This document shows, piece after piece, positions 23,368-31,995 of a DNA stretch of 35,293 bases. The position numbers and the translations under genes were made by a program. The stretch is from an uncultured Eubacteriales bacterium (lineage in GTDB: Bacteria; Bacillota; Clostridia; Peptostreptococcales; Anaerovoracaceae), in assembly GCA_959021945.1 (NCBI GenBank), contig CAUEYG010000001.1, positions 1-35,293 of the forward strand, given 5' to 3'. The notes under the pieces were generated by a model. It ran no database searches and was not told the DNA's origin. It saw only the letters and a program-made list of their open reading frames with translations. Positions within the stretch are counted from its first letter, which is position 1. The number at the start of each line of letters is the position of its first letter.

Positions 23368-24651
23368 CTACTTAAGGAAACCTTGGTAGTTTCTCATGAC
23401 CATCTGATTTTCCAGCTGTTTCATAGTATCCAGCGCCACACCTACTGCAATCAGCAGCGAGGTGCCGCCAAAGTGAATGTTAAGCCCTGTGTACTGGCTG
23501 ACTATGGTTGGCAGCACAGCTACCAATGCCAGGAAAATCGCTCCTACAAAAGTAATTCTTGTCATTACTTTGTTTAAATATTCAACCGTGGCTTTCCCCG
23601 GTCTGATTCCCGGAATAAATCCGCCGTTGGCCTTCATGTTCTGCGCTACTTCCATAGGGTTAAAGGTAACTGCTGTATAGAAATATGTGAAAAAGATAAT
23701 CAGTATCACATTAAATACAGCGTACACCCACACCCCCGGCGAGCCCTGAGGAGACAGCCACTTTGTAATCCACATGGACGCGGAGCTGTCAGCTGACATG
23801 AAATAGGTGATGGTCAGCGGGAACTGTAAAAAGGACATAGCAAAGATTACCGGGATAACCCCTGCCTGATTCACTTTCAGCGGAATATGGGTCGATTGTC
23901 CGCCGTACATTTTTCTTCCTACAACGCGCTTTGCGTACTGTACCGGTATTCTTCTCTGGCCCTGCTGGATCTCGATGATTCCAATGATAACCACAACCGC
24001 GAATACGACAAAGAGCAGTATGGACACAATGCTCATTGTACCTTCTGTGTACTTGAGCCATACAGCATGGATGCCGCTTGGCAGTCTGGCGATAATACCG
24101 CCAAAGATGATCAACGAAATACCGTTTCCGATTCCGCTCTCATTGATCTTCTCGCCCAGCCACATCAGGAACGCCGTACCTGCTGAAAGTACCAGCACAA
24201 TCACTGCTACTGAGAAAAAGTCGGTTTTGATCAGAGCCTGTCTGAACATACCTACTGACATCCCCACAGCCTGGACCAGCGCCAGCACTACAGTCAAGTA
24301 GCGAGTATATTGTGCAATTTTTTTCTGTCCTTCGCTTCCTTCTTTTGCCAGGCGCTCCAGCCGTGGGATGGCAATGGTCAGCAGCTGCAGTATGATGGAA
24401 GCTGTAATATATGGTGTGATGCTCAGAGCAAAGATGGTAAAGTTGCTGAAAGCACCACCTGAAAACAGATTAAACAGAGCAAACAATCCCTCATCCGTAT
24501 TCATAACCTGATCAAGATATGTCCGATCAATGCCAGGCACTGGAATATTAGAGCCAATACGGAAGACAATTAACATCAGGAGCGTATAAATGATCTTTTT
24601 CCTGATATCGATAATCTTCCAGGCCTTGGTGATTGTTTTGAACATCTCCAT
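23368..24651 (-). CDS. secY: Protein translocase subunit SecY
   Basis: 427 residues with ten membrane segments. NIPVPGID, the plug region with LFNLFSGGAFSNFTIFALSITPYITASIILQLL, and the cytoplasmic loop GQRRIPVQYAKRVVG (about 240-255) that contacts the ribosome and SecA are all recognisable. SecY forms the protein-conducting channel with SecE and SecG. The ATG overlaps the end of the rplO region (TAAATG), with AGAGGTGA as ribosome site inside rplO, indicating coupled translation. Confidence 0.98.
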   Translation of the reverse strand: MEMFKTITKAWKIIDIRKKIIYTLLMLIVFRIGSNIPVPGIDRTYLDQVMNTDEGLFALFNLFSGGAFSNFTIFALSITPYITASIILQLLTIAIPRLERLAKEGSEGQKKIAQYTRYLTVVLALVQAVGMSVGMFRQALIKTDFFSVAVIVLVLSAGTAFLMWLGEKINESGIGNGISLIIFGGIIARLPSGIHAVWLKYTEGTMSIVSILLFVVFAVVVIIGIIEIQQGQRRIPVQYAKRVVGRKMYGGQSTHIPLKVNQAGVIPVIFAMSFLQFPLTITYFMSADSSASMWITKWLSPQGSPGVWVYAVFNVILIIFFTYFYTAVTFNPMEVAQNMKANGGFIPGIRPGKATVEYLNKVMTRITFVGAIFLALVAVLPTIVSQYTGLNIHFGGTSLLIAVGVALDTMKQLENQMVMRNYQGFLK

Positions 24652-25092
24652 TTAAATCACCTCTGCCTTTCCTCCGGCAGATTCTATTTTTTCAATTGCT
24701 GTTTTGCTGAATTTATGAGCCTGAACGGTAATGTTCTTTTCCAGGTTTCCATTGCCTAAAACTTTAACCCCGTCCTTCATCTTTTTAATAATTCCAGCTT
24801 CTTTCAGCATTTCAGGCGTTACAACAGTGCCGGCTTCAAATTTGTTCAAATCATCCACATTTAAGATCGCGTATTCTGTTGCCCAGATGTTTGTAAATCC
24901 TCTCTTTGGAATTCTTCTGTACAGGGGCATCTGTCCGCCTTCAAATCCCGGCTTTGTACCGCCGCCGCTTCTGGAGTTCTGTCCGTTCATACCTCTTCCG
25001 GCAGTTGTACCCTGTCCGGTAGCATGACCGCGGCCTTTTCTCTTTGGCGCTTTTGTTGCGCCGGCAGGAGCTTTTAATTCATGCAGTTTCAT
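24652..25092 (-). CDS. rplO: 50S ribosomal protein L15
   Basis: 146 residues. The glycine- and arginine-rich N-terminal half (KRKGRGHATGQGTTAGRG, then NSRSGGGTKPGFEGGQMPLYRRIPKRGF) winds through 23S rRNA, and the C-terminal half has the globular L15 fold. It directly precedes secY with no gap and follows rpmD by 18 bases. Confidence 0.97.
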   Translation of the reverse strand: MKLHELKAPAGATKAPKRKGRGHATGQGTTAGRGMNGQNSRSGGGTKPGFEGGQMPLYRRIPKRGFTNIWATEYAILNVDDLNKFEAGTVVTPEMLKEAGIIKKMKDGVKVLGNGNLEKNITVQAHKFSKTAIEKIESAGGKAEVI

Positions 25093-25110
25093 CTATTCGC
25101 ACCTCCAATC

Positions 25111-25293
25111 CTATAGTTCTTCTACAGTCAAAAGATGCTCAACTTTGTTAATGGCGCCCCATGTTACCGGAGAGTCAACAAGTTCAACTGACTGGTGCAT
25201 CTTCTTTAATCCTAACGCTTCTACAACTTTTTTCTGTTTTGGGGAAGCGCCAATTGTGCTTTTTGTTAAAGTGACTTTCATCATTTTAGCCAT
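25111..25293 (-). CDS. rpmD: 50S ribosomal protein L30
   Basis: 60 residues, the short bacterial form. KVTLTKSTIGASPKQKKVVEALGL is the conserved core of L30, a small protein on the outer face of the large subunit. It lies between rpsE (13-base gap) and rplO, the standard spc order. Confidence 0.97.
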   Translation of the reverse strand: MAKMMKVTLTKSTIGASPKQKKVVEALGLKKMHQSVELVDSPVTWGAINKVEHLLTVEEL

Positions 25294-25306
25294 TGTCTCT
25301 TCCTCC

Positions 25307-25810
25307 TTATCCTAAGATTTCTTCTGTTGTCTTACCTCTCAGGCGAGCAACTTTTTCTACTGTCATCAGGTTTTTGAGTCCTTCAATTGTAGCATAAGCC
25401 ATATTTCCGGTGTTGTTGGAACCAATTGATTTTGCTCTGATGTCTTTTACTCCCGCAGCTTCCAGTACAGTACGTACAGAAGAACCTGCGATTACTCCAG
25501 TACCTTCTGCCGCCGGCATCAGCAGTACTCTGCCTGCGCCGAACACTCCCAGAATTCTGTGTGGAATCGTTGTTCCTACTGTAGGAACTTTTATCAGTTT
25601 TTTCTTTGCATCTTCCGTTGCTTTTCTTACTGCTTCAGGAATTTCCTGAGCTTTTCCAAGACCAACGCCAACGTGACCTTCGCCGTCGCCTACTACTACA
25701 GTTACGCTGAATCTCATGTTTCTGCCGCCTTTAACTGTCTTAGCTACACGTCTGATGCTGACGATAGTTTCGTTTAAGTCCAGCTTGGAAGCATCGATCG
25801 TATTACGCAT
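25307..25810 (-). CDS. rpsE: 30S ribosomal protein S5
   Basis: 167 residues. The N-terminal RNA-binding domain has VKGGRNMRFSVTVVVGDGEGHVGVGLGKA, the loop where spectinomycin-resistance and fidelity mutations occur; the C-terminal domain contains GTGVIAGSSVRTVLEAAGVKDI. Length is normal. It follows rplR by 15 bases. Confidence 0.98.
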   Translation of the reverse strand: MRNTIDASKLDLNETIVSIRRVAKTVKGGRNMRFSVTVVVGDGEGHVGVGLGKAQEIPEAVRKATEDAKKKLIKVPTVGTTIPHRILGVFGAGRVLLMPAAEGTGVIAGSSVRTVLEAAGVKDIRAKSIGSNNTGNMAYATIEGLKNLMTVEKVARLRGKTTEEILG

Positions 25811-25825
25811 TCCTATTACCTCCTG

Positions 25826-26191
25826 TTAGAATTTCAATCCAGCTTCGCGAGCACCATCCGCCAGTTCCTTTACACGTCCGTGATACAGGAATCCGCCTCT
25901 GTCAAAGGCAACGTTTTCAATGCCCTTTGCAAGCGCTCTTTGTGCAATAGCTTCGCCAACCTTCTTGGCTGCATCCTTATTTCCGCCATACGGGATCTGA
26001 CCTTTCAGGTCTTTATCCAGTGAGGAAGCCGCAACCAGGGTAACTCCGTTTACGTCATCAATAATCTGAACGGAAATATTCTTATTACTTCTGAAAACGC
26101 AAAGTCTAGGTTTCTCAGGAGTTCCATAAAGGTCTTTTCTAACTCTCTGGTGTCTTGCGACACGTCTATCATTTCTGCTGTCTTTTGCCAT
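25826..26191 (-). CDS. rplR: 50S ribosomal protein L18
   Basis: 121 residues. A basic N-terminus leads into KPRLCVFRSNKNISVQIIDD and ends with the L18 signature FDRGGFLYHGRVKELADGAREAGLKF. L18 binds 5S rRNA with L5 to form the central protuberance. It follows rplF by 18 bases. Confidence 0.97.
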   Translation of the reverse strand: MAKDSRNDRRVARHQRVRKDLYGTPEKPRLCVFRSNKNISVQIIDDVNGVTLVAASSLDKDLKGQIPYGGNKDAAKKVGEAIAQRALAKGIENVAFDRGGFLYHGRVKELADGAREAGLKF

Positions 26192-26209
26192 TTTATTTCA
26201 CTCCTTTCC

Positions 26210-26752
26210 TTATTTCGCTCCGGTTTTACCTTCTTTTCTGCGGATATATTCACCTGCATATTTGATACCTTTGCCCTTGTATGGCTCTGGCTTTCTCCAT
26301 GCCCGGATATTCGCAGCGTAGTTTCCTACTAACGCTTTATCAGTTCCCTTTACCAGAACTTCTGTAGCAGAAGGTGTTTCTGTGGTAATGCCGTCCGGAT
26401 CTTCCATCTCTACCGGATGGGAAAAGCCAAGGTTCAGAACCAGCTTCTTGCCTTTTTTCTCAGCTTTATATCCTACTCCTACTAATTCCAGTTTTTTCTC
26501 GTAACCTTCTGTTACGCCTGTTACCATATTCTGAATCAGAGTTCTTGCAAGGCCGTGCTGTTCCCTATGGGATTTTGCATCGGAGTCTCTGGAAACAGTT
26601 ACGGTTCCGTCTTTTACTTCTACTTTTAACAACTTGCTGACCTGCTCTGTCAGTTCGCCTTTTGGTCCTTTTACAGTGACTGCATTGTTGCCGTCAACTT
26701 TAACCTCAACGCCAGCAGGGAGATCAACAGGTCTGATACCGATTCTTGACAT
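26210..26752 (-). CDS. rplF: 50S ribosomal protein L6
   Basis: 180 residues in two similar domains. MSRIGIRPVDLPAGVEV opens the protein, and the C-terminal EPYKGKGIKYAGEYIRRKEGK is the L6 signature. It binds 23S rRNA near the factor-binding site. It follows rpsH by 10 bases. Confidence 0.97.
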   Translation of the reverse strand: MSRIGIRPVDLPAGVEVKVDGNNAVTVKGPKGELTEQVSKLLKVEVKDGTVTVSRDSDAKSHREQHGLARTLIQNMVTGVTEGYEKKLELVGVGYKAEKKGKKLVLNLGFSHPVEMEDPDGITTETPSATEVLVKGTDKALVGNYAANIRAWRKPEPYKGKGIKYAGEYIRRKEGKTGAK

Positions 26753-26762
26753 TGTTTACCTC

Positions 26763-27161
26763 CTACCAAACATAACAAACTACTTCGCCGCCAACACCCA
26801 GTTTTCTGGCTTCTTTATCGCTGATTACTCCGTTGGAAGTTGAGATAATCGCGATGCCCAGTCCGCCCAGAACTCTTGGAACTTCATCAGCCTTAGCGTA
26901 AACCTTCAGGCCCGGCTTGGAAATCTTTTTGATTCCTGTGATAACTCTTTCTTTATCAGGGCCATACTTCATCTGAACGCGAATGGTTCCCTGTGTATTG
27001 TCGTCTATAACGTCAAATCCTTTAATGTAGCCTTCTTCTGTTAAAATTCCTGCGATGGATTTTTTCATCTTGGAAGCAGGAATATCAACCGTATCATGAC
27101 CTACAGTATTGGCATTTCTGATTCTTGTCAGCATATCTGCTATTGGATCTGTCATTGTCAT
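26763..27161 (-). CDS. rpsH: 30S ribosomal protein S8
   Basis: 132 residues. DPIADMLTRIRNA at the N-terminus and ISTSNGVISDKEARKLGVGGEVVCYVW at the end are diagnostic. S8 binds helix 21 of 16S rRNA and in enterobacteria also represses spc-operon translation through the rplE region. The start at 27161 has AAAGGAG at about 10 bases; the ATG two codons later is further away. Confidence 0.97.
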   Translation of the reverse strand: MTMTDPIADMLTRIRNANTVGHDTVDIPASKMKKSIAGILTEEGYIKGFDVIDDNTQGTIRVQMKYGPDKERVITGIKKISKPGLKVYAKADEVPRVLGGLGIAIISTSNGVISDKEARKLGVGGEVVCYVW

Positions 27162-27188
27162 TACAGTATTTCTCCTTTCTTGACGTTT

Positions 27189-27374
27189 TTACCAGCTTGC
27201 TTTTTTCACGCCCGGGATTTCTCCCTTGTAAGCAAGCTCTCTAAAACAGATACGGCATATTCCATATTTTTTCAGAACAGAGTGCGGTCTTCCGCAGATC
27301 CTGCATCTGGTATATGCGCGTGTTGAATATTTCGGTTTTCTTTGCTGTTTTATTTTGAGAGATGTTTTTGCCAT
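27189..27374 (-). CDS. rpsN: 30S ribosomal protein S14, zinc-binding type Z
   Basis: 61 residues, the short zinc form. Cys24, Cys27, Cys40 and Cys43 (TRCRICGRPH ... GICRICFREL) bind zinc. S14 is a late-assembling head protein. Many Firmicutes hold a second, zinc-free S14 elsewhere for use in zinc shortage; none is in this window. It lies between rplE (12-base gap) and rpsH. Confidence 0.97.
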   Translation of the reverse strand: MAKTSLKIKQQRKPKYSTRAYTRCRICGRPHSVLKKYGICRICFRELAYKGEIPGVKKASW

Positions 27375-27386
27375 GTTTCCCTCCTA

Positions 27387-27929
27387 TTATTTTTCAAACG
27401 GCATACCGAGAAGTTCCAGCAGAGCTGCAGCTTCTTCATCTGTTTTAGCCGTTGTAGTGAATACAATGTTCATACCTTTAATCATATCAACTTTATCGTA
27501 GTTGATTTCCGGGAAGATCAGCTGCTCCTTGATACCCATGGAATAGTTGCCTCTGCCGTCAAAGGAATTTTTGCTTACACCTTTAAAGTCTCTTACTCTA
27601 GGAAGAGCGATGTTGAAGAATTTATCAACGAAGGTGTACATGTTCTCTCCTCTTAAAGTGACTTTCGCTCCCACAGGCATCCCCTGTCTTACCTTAAAAT
27701 TGGCGATTGATTTTTTTGCCTTGGTAACAACCGGTCTTTGTCCTGTAATCAGCGCCAGCTCTTCTACTGCGCCTTCCATAACCTTAGCGTTGTCTTTGGC
27801 TTCGCCAAGGCCCATGTTAATGGTCACTTTTTCCAGCTTTGGAACTTCCATTGCATTTTTATATGAGAATTTTTCCATCAATGCTTTGAAAACATTGTTA
27901 TCGTAATTTTCTTTTACTCTGGCTGTCAA
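27387..27929 (-). CDS. rplE: 50S ribosomal protein L5
   Basis: 180 residues. KVTINMGLGEAKDN, TGQRPVVTKAKKSIANFKVRQGMPVG and YSMGIKEQLIFPEI are the conserved L5 blocks. L5 binds 5S rRNA and touches P-site tRNA and S13. It follows rplX by 17 bases. Confidence 0.97.
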   Translation of the reverse strand: MTARVKENYDNNVFKALMEKFSYKNAMEVPKLEKVTINMGLGEAKDNAKVMEGAVEELALITGQRPVVTKAKKSIANFKVRQGMPVGAKVTLRGENMYTFVDKFFNIALPRVRDFKGVSKNSFDGRGNYSMGIKEQLIFPEINYDKVDMIKGMNIVFTTTAKTDEEAAALLELLGMPFEK

Positions 27930-27946
27930 AATCGTCTCCTCCTTTC

Positions 27947-28252
27947 TTAGTCAATTACCGTTCCGGTTTTCTTTGCGACTCTAACTTTTTTACCGCCTTC
28001 TATTTTATAGCCGATCTTGCTAGCAGTCTTTGATTTTGTGTCGTAGTACATAACGTTGGAAATATCCAGCGGACCTTCCTGGTGCTTGATCTCTGCAGCC
28101 TCTTTTGGAGTCTGCTTTTGATGCTTGGTCTGCATGTTGATGCCTTCTACGATCACTTTGCCTTCTTTTGGCATGGCTTTTATTACTTTGCCTGTCTTAC
28201 CTTTATCTTTTCCAGTAAGTACGATTACTGTATCGTCTTTCTTAATTCGCAT
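27947..28252 (-). CDS. rplX: 50S ribosomal protein L24
   Basis: 101 residues with an N-terminal KOW motif (DTVIVLTGKDKGKTGKVIKA) and the linked VIVEGINMQTKH segment. L24 starts assembly of the large subunit and lies by the tunnel exit. The ATG follows GGAGGCGAGCGG. It follows rplN by 11 bases. Confidence 0.97.
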   Translation of the reverse strand: MRIKKDDTVIVLTGKDKGKTGKVIKAMPKEGKVIVEGINMQTKHQKQTPKEAAEIKHQEGPLDISNVMYYDTKSKTASKIGYKIEGGKKVRVAKKTGTVID

Positions 28253-28263
28253 CCGCTCGCCTC

Positions 28264-28632
28264 CTATAATACTTCCGGTGCCAGTGACACTATCTTCATA
28301 AAGTTTTTCTCTCTAAGCTCTCTAGCTACTGGTCCAAAGATACGAGTCCCGACCGGTGTCATATCCTCTTTCAAAATTACAGCTGCGTTCTGGTCGAATT
28401 TTACATAGCTGCCGTCAATTCTTCTGGCACCTTTTTTCGTTCTTACTACAACTGCTCTTACAACGTCGCCCTTTTTCACAACGCCTCCCGGAGTGGCGTC
28501 CTTTACTGCGCAAACGATTACATCTCCAATGTTCGCATACTGGCGGCTTGTTCCGCCGAGGATACGAATGCACAGAAGTTCTTTTGCACCGGAGTTATCA
28601 GCGACTTTCAGTCTTGTTTCTGTCTGAATCAT
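28264..28632 (-). CDS. rplN: 50S ribosomal protein L14
   Basis: 122 residues. MIQTETRLKVADNSGAKELL and the ARELREKNFMKIVSLAPEVL C-terminus are nearly invariant in L14. It helps form an intersubunit bridge with 16S rRNA and is the docking site of the silencing factor RsfS. It follows rpsQ by 12 bases. Confidence 0.98.
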   Translation of the reverse strand: MIQTETRLKVADNSGAKELLCIRILGGTSRQYANIGDVIVCAVKDATPGGVVKKGDVVRAVVVRTKKGARRIDGSYVKFDQNAAVILKEDMTPVGTRIFGPVARELREKNFMKIVSLAPEVL

Positions 28633-28644
28633 TCTGGCGCCTCC

Positions 28645-28905
28645 TTATTTTACCTTCTCTACAATATTCACAAGTCTCCATCTCTTGTCTTTGGATAAAG
28701 GCCTTGTTTCCATAATTCTAACTTTATCTCCGATGTTACATTCGTTGTTTTCATCGTGAGCCTTGACCTTCTTTGTTCTCTTTACAGCTTTTCCATAAAG
28801 GGAATGTCTTACGAAGTCTTCCAGCGCAACGACAACAGTTTTATCCATTTTGTCACTTACAACGATACCCACTCTGGTTTTTCTGAGGTTTCTTTCAACT
28901 GTCAT
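28645..28905 (-). CDS. rpsQ: 30S ribosomal protein S17
   Basis: 86 residues with an OB-fold. RKTRVGIVVSDKMDKTVVV and the GDKVRIMETRPLSKDKRWRLV block identify S17, an early-binding protein of the 16S 5' domain. It lies 18 bases after rpmC. Confidence 0.97.
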   Translation of the reverse strand: MTVERNLRKTRVGIVVSDKMDKTVVVALEDFVRHSLYGKAVKRTKKVKAHDENNECNIGDKVRIMETRPLSKDKRWRLVNIVEKVK

Positions 28906-28923
28906 ATTACATCCTCCTTTCTG

Positions 28924-29127
28924 TTAGCCCTGAGCCTTTTCAAGCTGTTTTTCTCTGATGATGGTCTTAACTCTTGCTATATTTCTCTTTGTATCTCTCA
29001 TTTTGATAGGGTTTTCAAGCTGTCCGGTAACATGCTGGAATCTGAGATTGAATAAATCCTTCTTCATCTTTACCAGTTCAGCATTGAGCTCCACTTCTGA
29101 CATTTCTCTCATCTTCTTCAGTTCCAT
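28924..29127 (-). CDS. rpmC: 50S ribosomal protein L29
   Basis: 67 residues, two long helices. LRFQHVTGQLENPIKMRDTKRNIARVKTI is the typical L29 sequence. It lies at the tunnel exit beside L23, where trigger factor and SRP dock. Its ATG overlaps the rplP stop (TAATG), so translation is coupled. Confidence 0.97.
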   Translation of the reverse strand: MELKKMREMSEVELNAELVKMKKDLFNLRFQHVTGQLENPIKMRDTKRNIARVKTIIREKQLEKAQG

Positions 29128-29558
29128 TATGCTTCACCACCCTTTGCTTCCATTTCTTTGATGGCAAATTTACATTTAACAGGCAGTTTGTGAGCTGCAA
29201 GACGCATAGCCTCTCTCGCCTGAGCTTCTGTTACACCTTCGATTTCAAACATAACTCTGCCTGGTTTTACAACTGCTACCCAGTACTCAGGAGCACCTTT
29301 ACCGGAACCCATACGTACTTCTGCAGGTTTCTTTGTTACTGATTTATGCGGGAAGATTTTGATATAAACCTTACCACCTCTTTTTACGGATCTTGTCATG
29401 GCAATTCTGGCTGCCTCGATCTGGTTTGAAGTAATCCATCCACACTCTGTGGCTGTCAGGCCGTAATCACCGTAGGTCACTTTGTTGCCCTTTGTGGCTA
29501 CACCTTTCATTCTGCCTCTGTGGACTCTTCTGCGTTTAACGCGCTTTGGCATTAACAT
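29127..29558 (-). CDS. rplP: 50S ribosomal protein L16
   Basis: 143 residues. MLMPKRVKRRRVHRGRMKG, SNQIEAARIAMTR and RMGSGKGAPEYWVAVVKPGRVMFE are diagnostic. L16 shapes the A-site tRNA path and is essential for a mature peptidyl-transferase centre. GGAGG lies 8 bases before the ATG chosen. It follows rpsC by 23 bases and overlaps rpmC by one base. Confidence 0.98.
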   Translation of the reverse strand: MLMPKRVKRRRVHRGRMKGVATKGNKVTYGDYGLTATECGWITSNQIEAARIAMTRSVKRGGKVYIKIFPHKSVTKKPAEVRMGSGKGAPEYWVAVVKPGRVMFEIEGVTEAQAREAMRLAAHKLPVKCKFAIKEMEAKGGEA

Positions 29559-29581
29559 CAGCGTTTCCTCCTCTCTATCGT

Positions 29582-30478
29582 CTATTCTTCAGTTGCTGCT
29601 TCTGGTGCATCAACCTGTGCTTCTTCAACTTGTGCCTGTGCTTTGGCTGCTTCTGCCGCAGGGTCCGGCTTTGGAGTCTTTCTGACTCTTGGGTTTACTG
29701 CTTTTGGCAGTTCCGGCTTATCGTCTCTTCTTCTGTCGCTTCTTCTTCTATCGCCGTCTCTTCTCGGTCTTCTGTCACCGTCTCTTCTTCTCTTTCCGTC
29801 TCTTCTTCCGCCGCCGGCTTCTTCGCGAACTGCGGATTTCAGGCCTTTGTCAAGAGTTTCGCCGTGGTTAATCCAAACCTTAACGCCCAGTTTACCGTAA
29901 GTGGTATCTGCTTCTGCAAATCCATAATCAATATCAGCTCTCAAAGTATGGAGAGGAACGTTTCCTTCGCTGTACTTTTCTGATCTGGCGATTTCAGCGC
30001 CGCCCAGTCTTCCGGAAACCAGAACTTTAATTCCCTTTGCGCCGGCTTTCATGGTTCTGCCGATAGCCTGTTTCATGGCTCTTCTAAAGGAGATTCTTCT
30101 TTCCAGTGCCTGTGCAATGCTTTCTGCTGTCAGCTGTGCATCCAGCTCAGATCTTCTAACCTCTTTGATTTCGATTGTGATGTTTTTCTTTGTCAGTTTT
30201 TCCAGATCGCCTTTCAGTTCATCGATGCCGTTTCCGGATCTTCCGATTACCATACCAGGCTTTGCTGTCAGTACAATAACCTTTAGCTTGTTATCTGCCT
30301 GACGTTCAAGCAATACTTTGGAAACGCCTGCAACGTAGAGCTTTTTCTTTACAAATTCTCTTACTGTGTTATCTTCAATCAGATAGTCTGCAAAGTTTCC
30401 TTTATCTGCATACCATTTGGAATCCCAGTCTTTGATGATGCCCACTCTCAATCCATGTGGACTTACTTTCTGACCCAT
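29582..30478 (-). CDS. rpsC: 30S ribosomal protein S3 with long charged C-terminal extension
   Basis: 298 residues, about 75-80 more than usual for S3. The standard part (1-220) has the N-terminal domain, a KH domain with the GMVIGRSGNGIDELK loop (about 76-90), and the C-terminal domain ending VKVWINHGE. It forms the mRNA entry site with helicase function. The extra tail begins with an Arg/Asp-rich run of RRDGDRR-type repeats (about 224-255) and ends in an Ala/Glu/Gln-rich acidic stretch. It follows rplV by about 18 bases. Confidence 0.97.
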   Translation of the reverse strand: MGQKVSPHGLRVGIIKDWDSKWYADKGNFADYLIEDNTVREFVKKKLYVAGVSKVLLERQADNKLKVIVLTAKPGMVIGRSGNGIDELKGDLEKLTKKNITIEIKEVRRSELDAQLTAESIAQALERRISFRRAMKQAIGRTMKAGAKGIKVLVSGRLGGAEIARSEKYSEGNVPLHTLRADIDYGFAEADTTYGKLGVKVWINHGETLDKGLKSAVREEAGGGRRDGKRRRDGDRRPRRDGDRRRSDRRRDDKPELPKAVNPRVRKTPKPDPAAEAAKAQAQVEEAQVDAPEAATEE

Positions 30479-30496
30479 TAAATGAACCTCCTATCC

Positions 30497-30829
30497 TTAA
30501 TTCTTTTCTCTTAAAGTGACGCCGACATGACTGCTTCTCTTTAAGATGATTGATGCTCTTCCCTGTGATCCAGCTCTCCATCTTTTCATAGTCGGTCCCT
30601 GATTCGCATAAACTTCTGCTACATATAAGTTGTCTGTATCCATTTCTTTTACATCCGCATTGGCCATTGCGGACTGAACAACTTTTTCTACGATTTCAGC
30701 ACCTTTTCCCGGTGTAAATTTCAATATAGTAAGCGCCTCATTTATATCTTTTCCTCTTACAAGATCTGCAACAGGCTTAAGCTTGATCGGAGACATTCTT
30801 ACATATTTTGCAACTGCTTTTGCTTCCAT
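30497..30829 (-). CDS. rplV: 50S ribosomal protein L22
   Basis: 110 residues. EAKAVAKYVRMSPIKLKPVADLVRGK and the beta-hairpin MKRWRAGSQGRASIILKRSSH, whose tip narrows the peptide tunnel and is a site of macrolide-resistance changes, are clear. AAGGAG lies 9 bases before the chosen ATG; an in-frame ATG two codons earlier (30835) is only 3 bases from it. It follows rpsS by about 18 bases. Confidence 0.96.
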   Translation of the reverse strand: MEAKAVAKYVRMSPIKLKPVADLVRGKDINEALTILKFTPGKGAEIVEKVVQSAMANADVKEMDTDNLYVAEVYANQGPTMKRWRAGSQGRASIILKRSSHVGVTLREKN

Positions 30830-30847
30830 TCTCATGTTCTCCTTTTC

Positions 30848-31126
30848 TTACTTTACTTTTGATGACTTGTCTGCAGCGTGTCCTCTGTAAGTTCTTGTCG
30901 GAGCAAATTCTCCAAGTCTGTGACCTACCATATCTTCGGTGATATATACAGGTACGTGCTTTCTTCCATCATGCACTGCAATTGTGTGTCCTACCATCTG
31001 CGGAAATATTGTGGAGGCCCGCGACCATGTTTTTACAACTTTTTTTTCGTTCGCTGTGTTCATCGCTTCAATTGCAGCCAACATCTTTCTTTCGACGAAA
31101 GGGCCTTTTTTCAGTGATCTACCCAT
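30848..31126 (-). CDS. rpsS: 30S ribosomal protein S19
   Basis: 92 residues. MGRSLKKGPFVERK, TWSRASTIFPQMVGHTIAVHDGRKHVPVYI and GEFAPTRTYRGH are the S19 signature. It lies in the head of the small subunit next to S13. It follows rplB by 16 bases. Confidence 0.98.
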   Translation of the reverse strand: MGRSLKKGPFVERKMLAAIEAMNTANEKKVVKTWSRASTIFPQMVGHTIAVHDGRKHVPVYITEDMVGHRLGEFAPTRTYRGHAADKSSKVK

Positions 31127-31142
31127 TATCTATGCTCCTTCC

Positions 31143-31976
31143 TTATTTTTCATTTCTTCTCTTAACGATATACTTGTCAGAAGCCTTTTTCTTCTTTCTT
31201 GTCTTATATCCAAGAGCAGGCTTACCCCAAGGTGTAACCGGGCTGACACGGCCGATTCCGGTCTTACCTTCACCACCACCGTGTGGGTGATCATTCGGGT
31301 TCATTACAGAACCTCTCACTGTTGGACGAATGCCCATGTGTCTTTTTCTTCCGGCTTTCCCGATCTGAATGTTGGCGTGATCTCCGTTGCCTACTTCACC
31401 GATGGTGGCTCTGCATTCCATTCTCACTTTGCGAACTTCTCCGGAAGGAAGTCTTACCTGAGCTTCTTTTCCTTCTTTTGCCATGAGCTGTGCGCCGTTG
31501 CCTGCAGATCTTACCATTTGTCCGCCTTTTCCAGGCTTCATTTCAATGTTGTGGATAACAGTACCTACCGGAATGTTTGCCAGAGGCAGGGCGTTTCCTA
31601 CTTTGATATCCGCTTCTGGACCGGAAACGATTACATCGCCTACCATTAATTTTTCCGGAGCAATGATATATCTCTTTTCGCCGTCAGCATAGTTGATCAG
31701 CGCAATATTGGCGCTTCTGTTCGGATCGTATTCGATCGTAGCTACTTTTCCCGGTACTCCATCTTTGTTTCTCTTGAAATCGATGATTCTGTATTTTGGT
31801 CTGTAGCCGCCGCCTCTGTGTCTTACAGTGATCTTGCCTCTGGTATTTCTTCCTGCGTGCTTTTTTAATGTTACTGTAAGAGATCTTTCAGGGGTGGTGC
31901 TAGTGATTTCTTCAAATGTTGAAACCGTCATTCCTCTGAGACCAGGAGTAGTCGGATTGTATTTTTTTATTGCCAT
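31143..31976 (-). CDS. rplB: 50S ribosomal protein L2
   Basis: 277 residues. The OB-fold and SH3-like domains are complete, and the C-terminal MNPNDHPHGGGEGKTGIGRVSPVTPWGKPALGYKTRKKKK holds the conserved histidine near the peptidyl-transferase centre. It is one of the most conserved ribosomal proteins and is needed for subunit joining. It follows rplW by 19 bases. Confidence 0.98.
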   Translation of the reverse strand: MAIKKYNPTTPGLRGMTVSTFEEITSTTPERSLTVTLKKHAGRNTRGKITVRHRGGGYRPKYRIIDFKRNKDGVPGKVATIEYDPNRSANIALINYADGEKRYIIAPEKLMVGDVIVSGPEADIKVGNALPLANIPVGTVIHNIEMKPGKGGQMVRSAGNGAQLMAKEGKEAQVRLPSGEVRKVRMECRATIGEVGNGDHANIQIGKAGRKRHMGIRPTVRGSVMNPNDHPHGGGEGKTGIGRVSPVTPWGKPALGYKTRKKKKASDKYIVKRRNEK

Positions 31977-31995
31977 TCTTTCTACCTCCTATATT

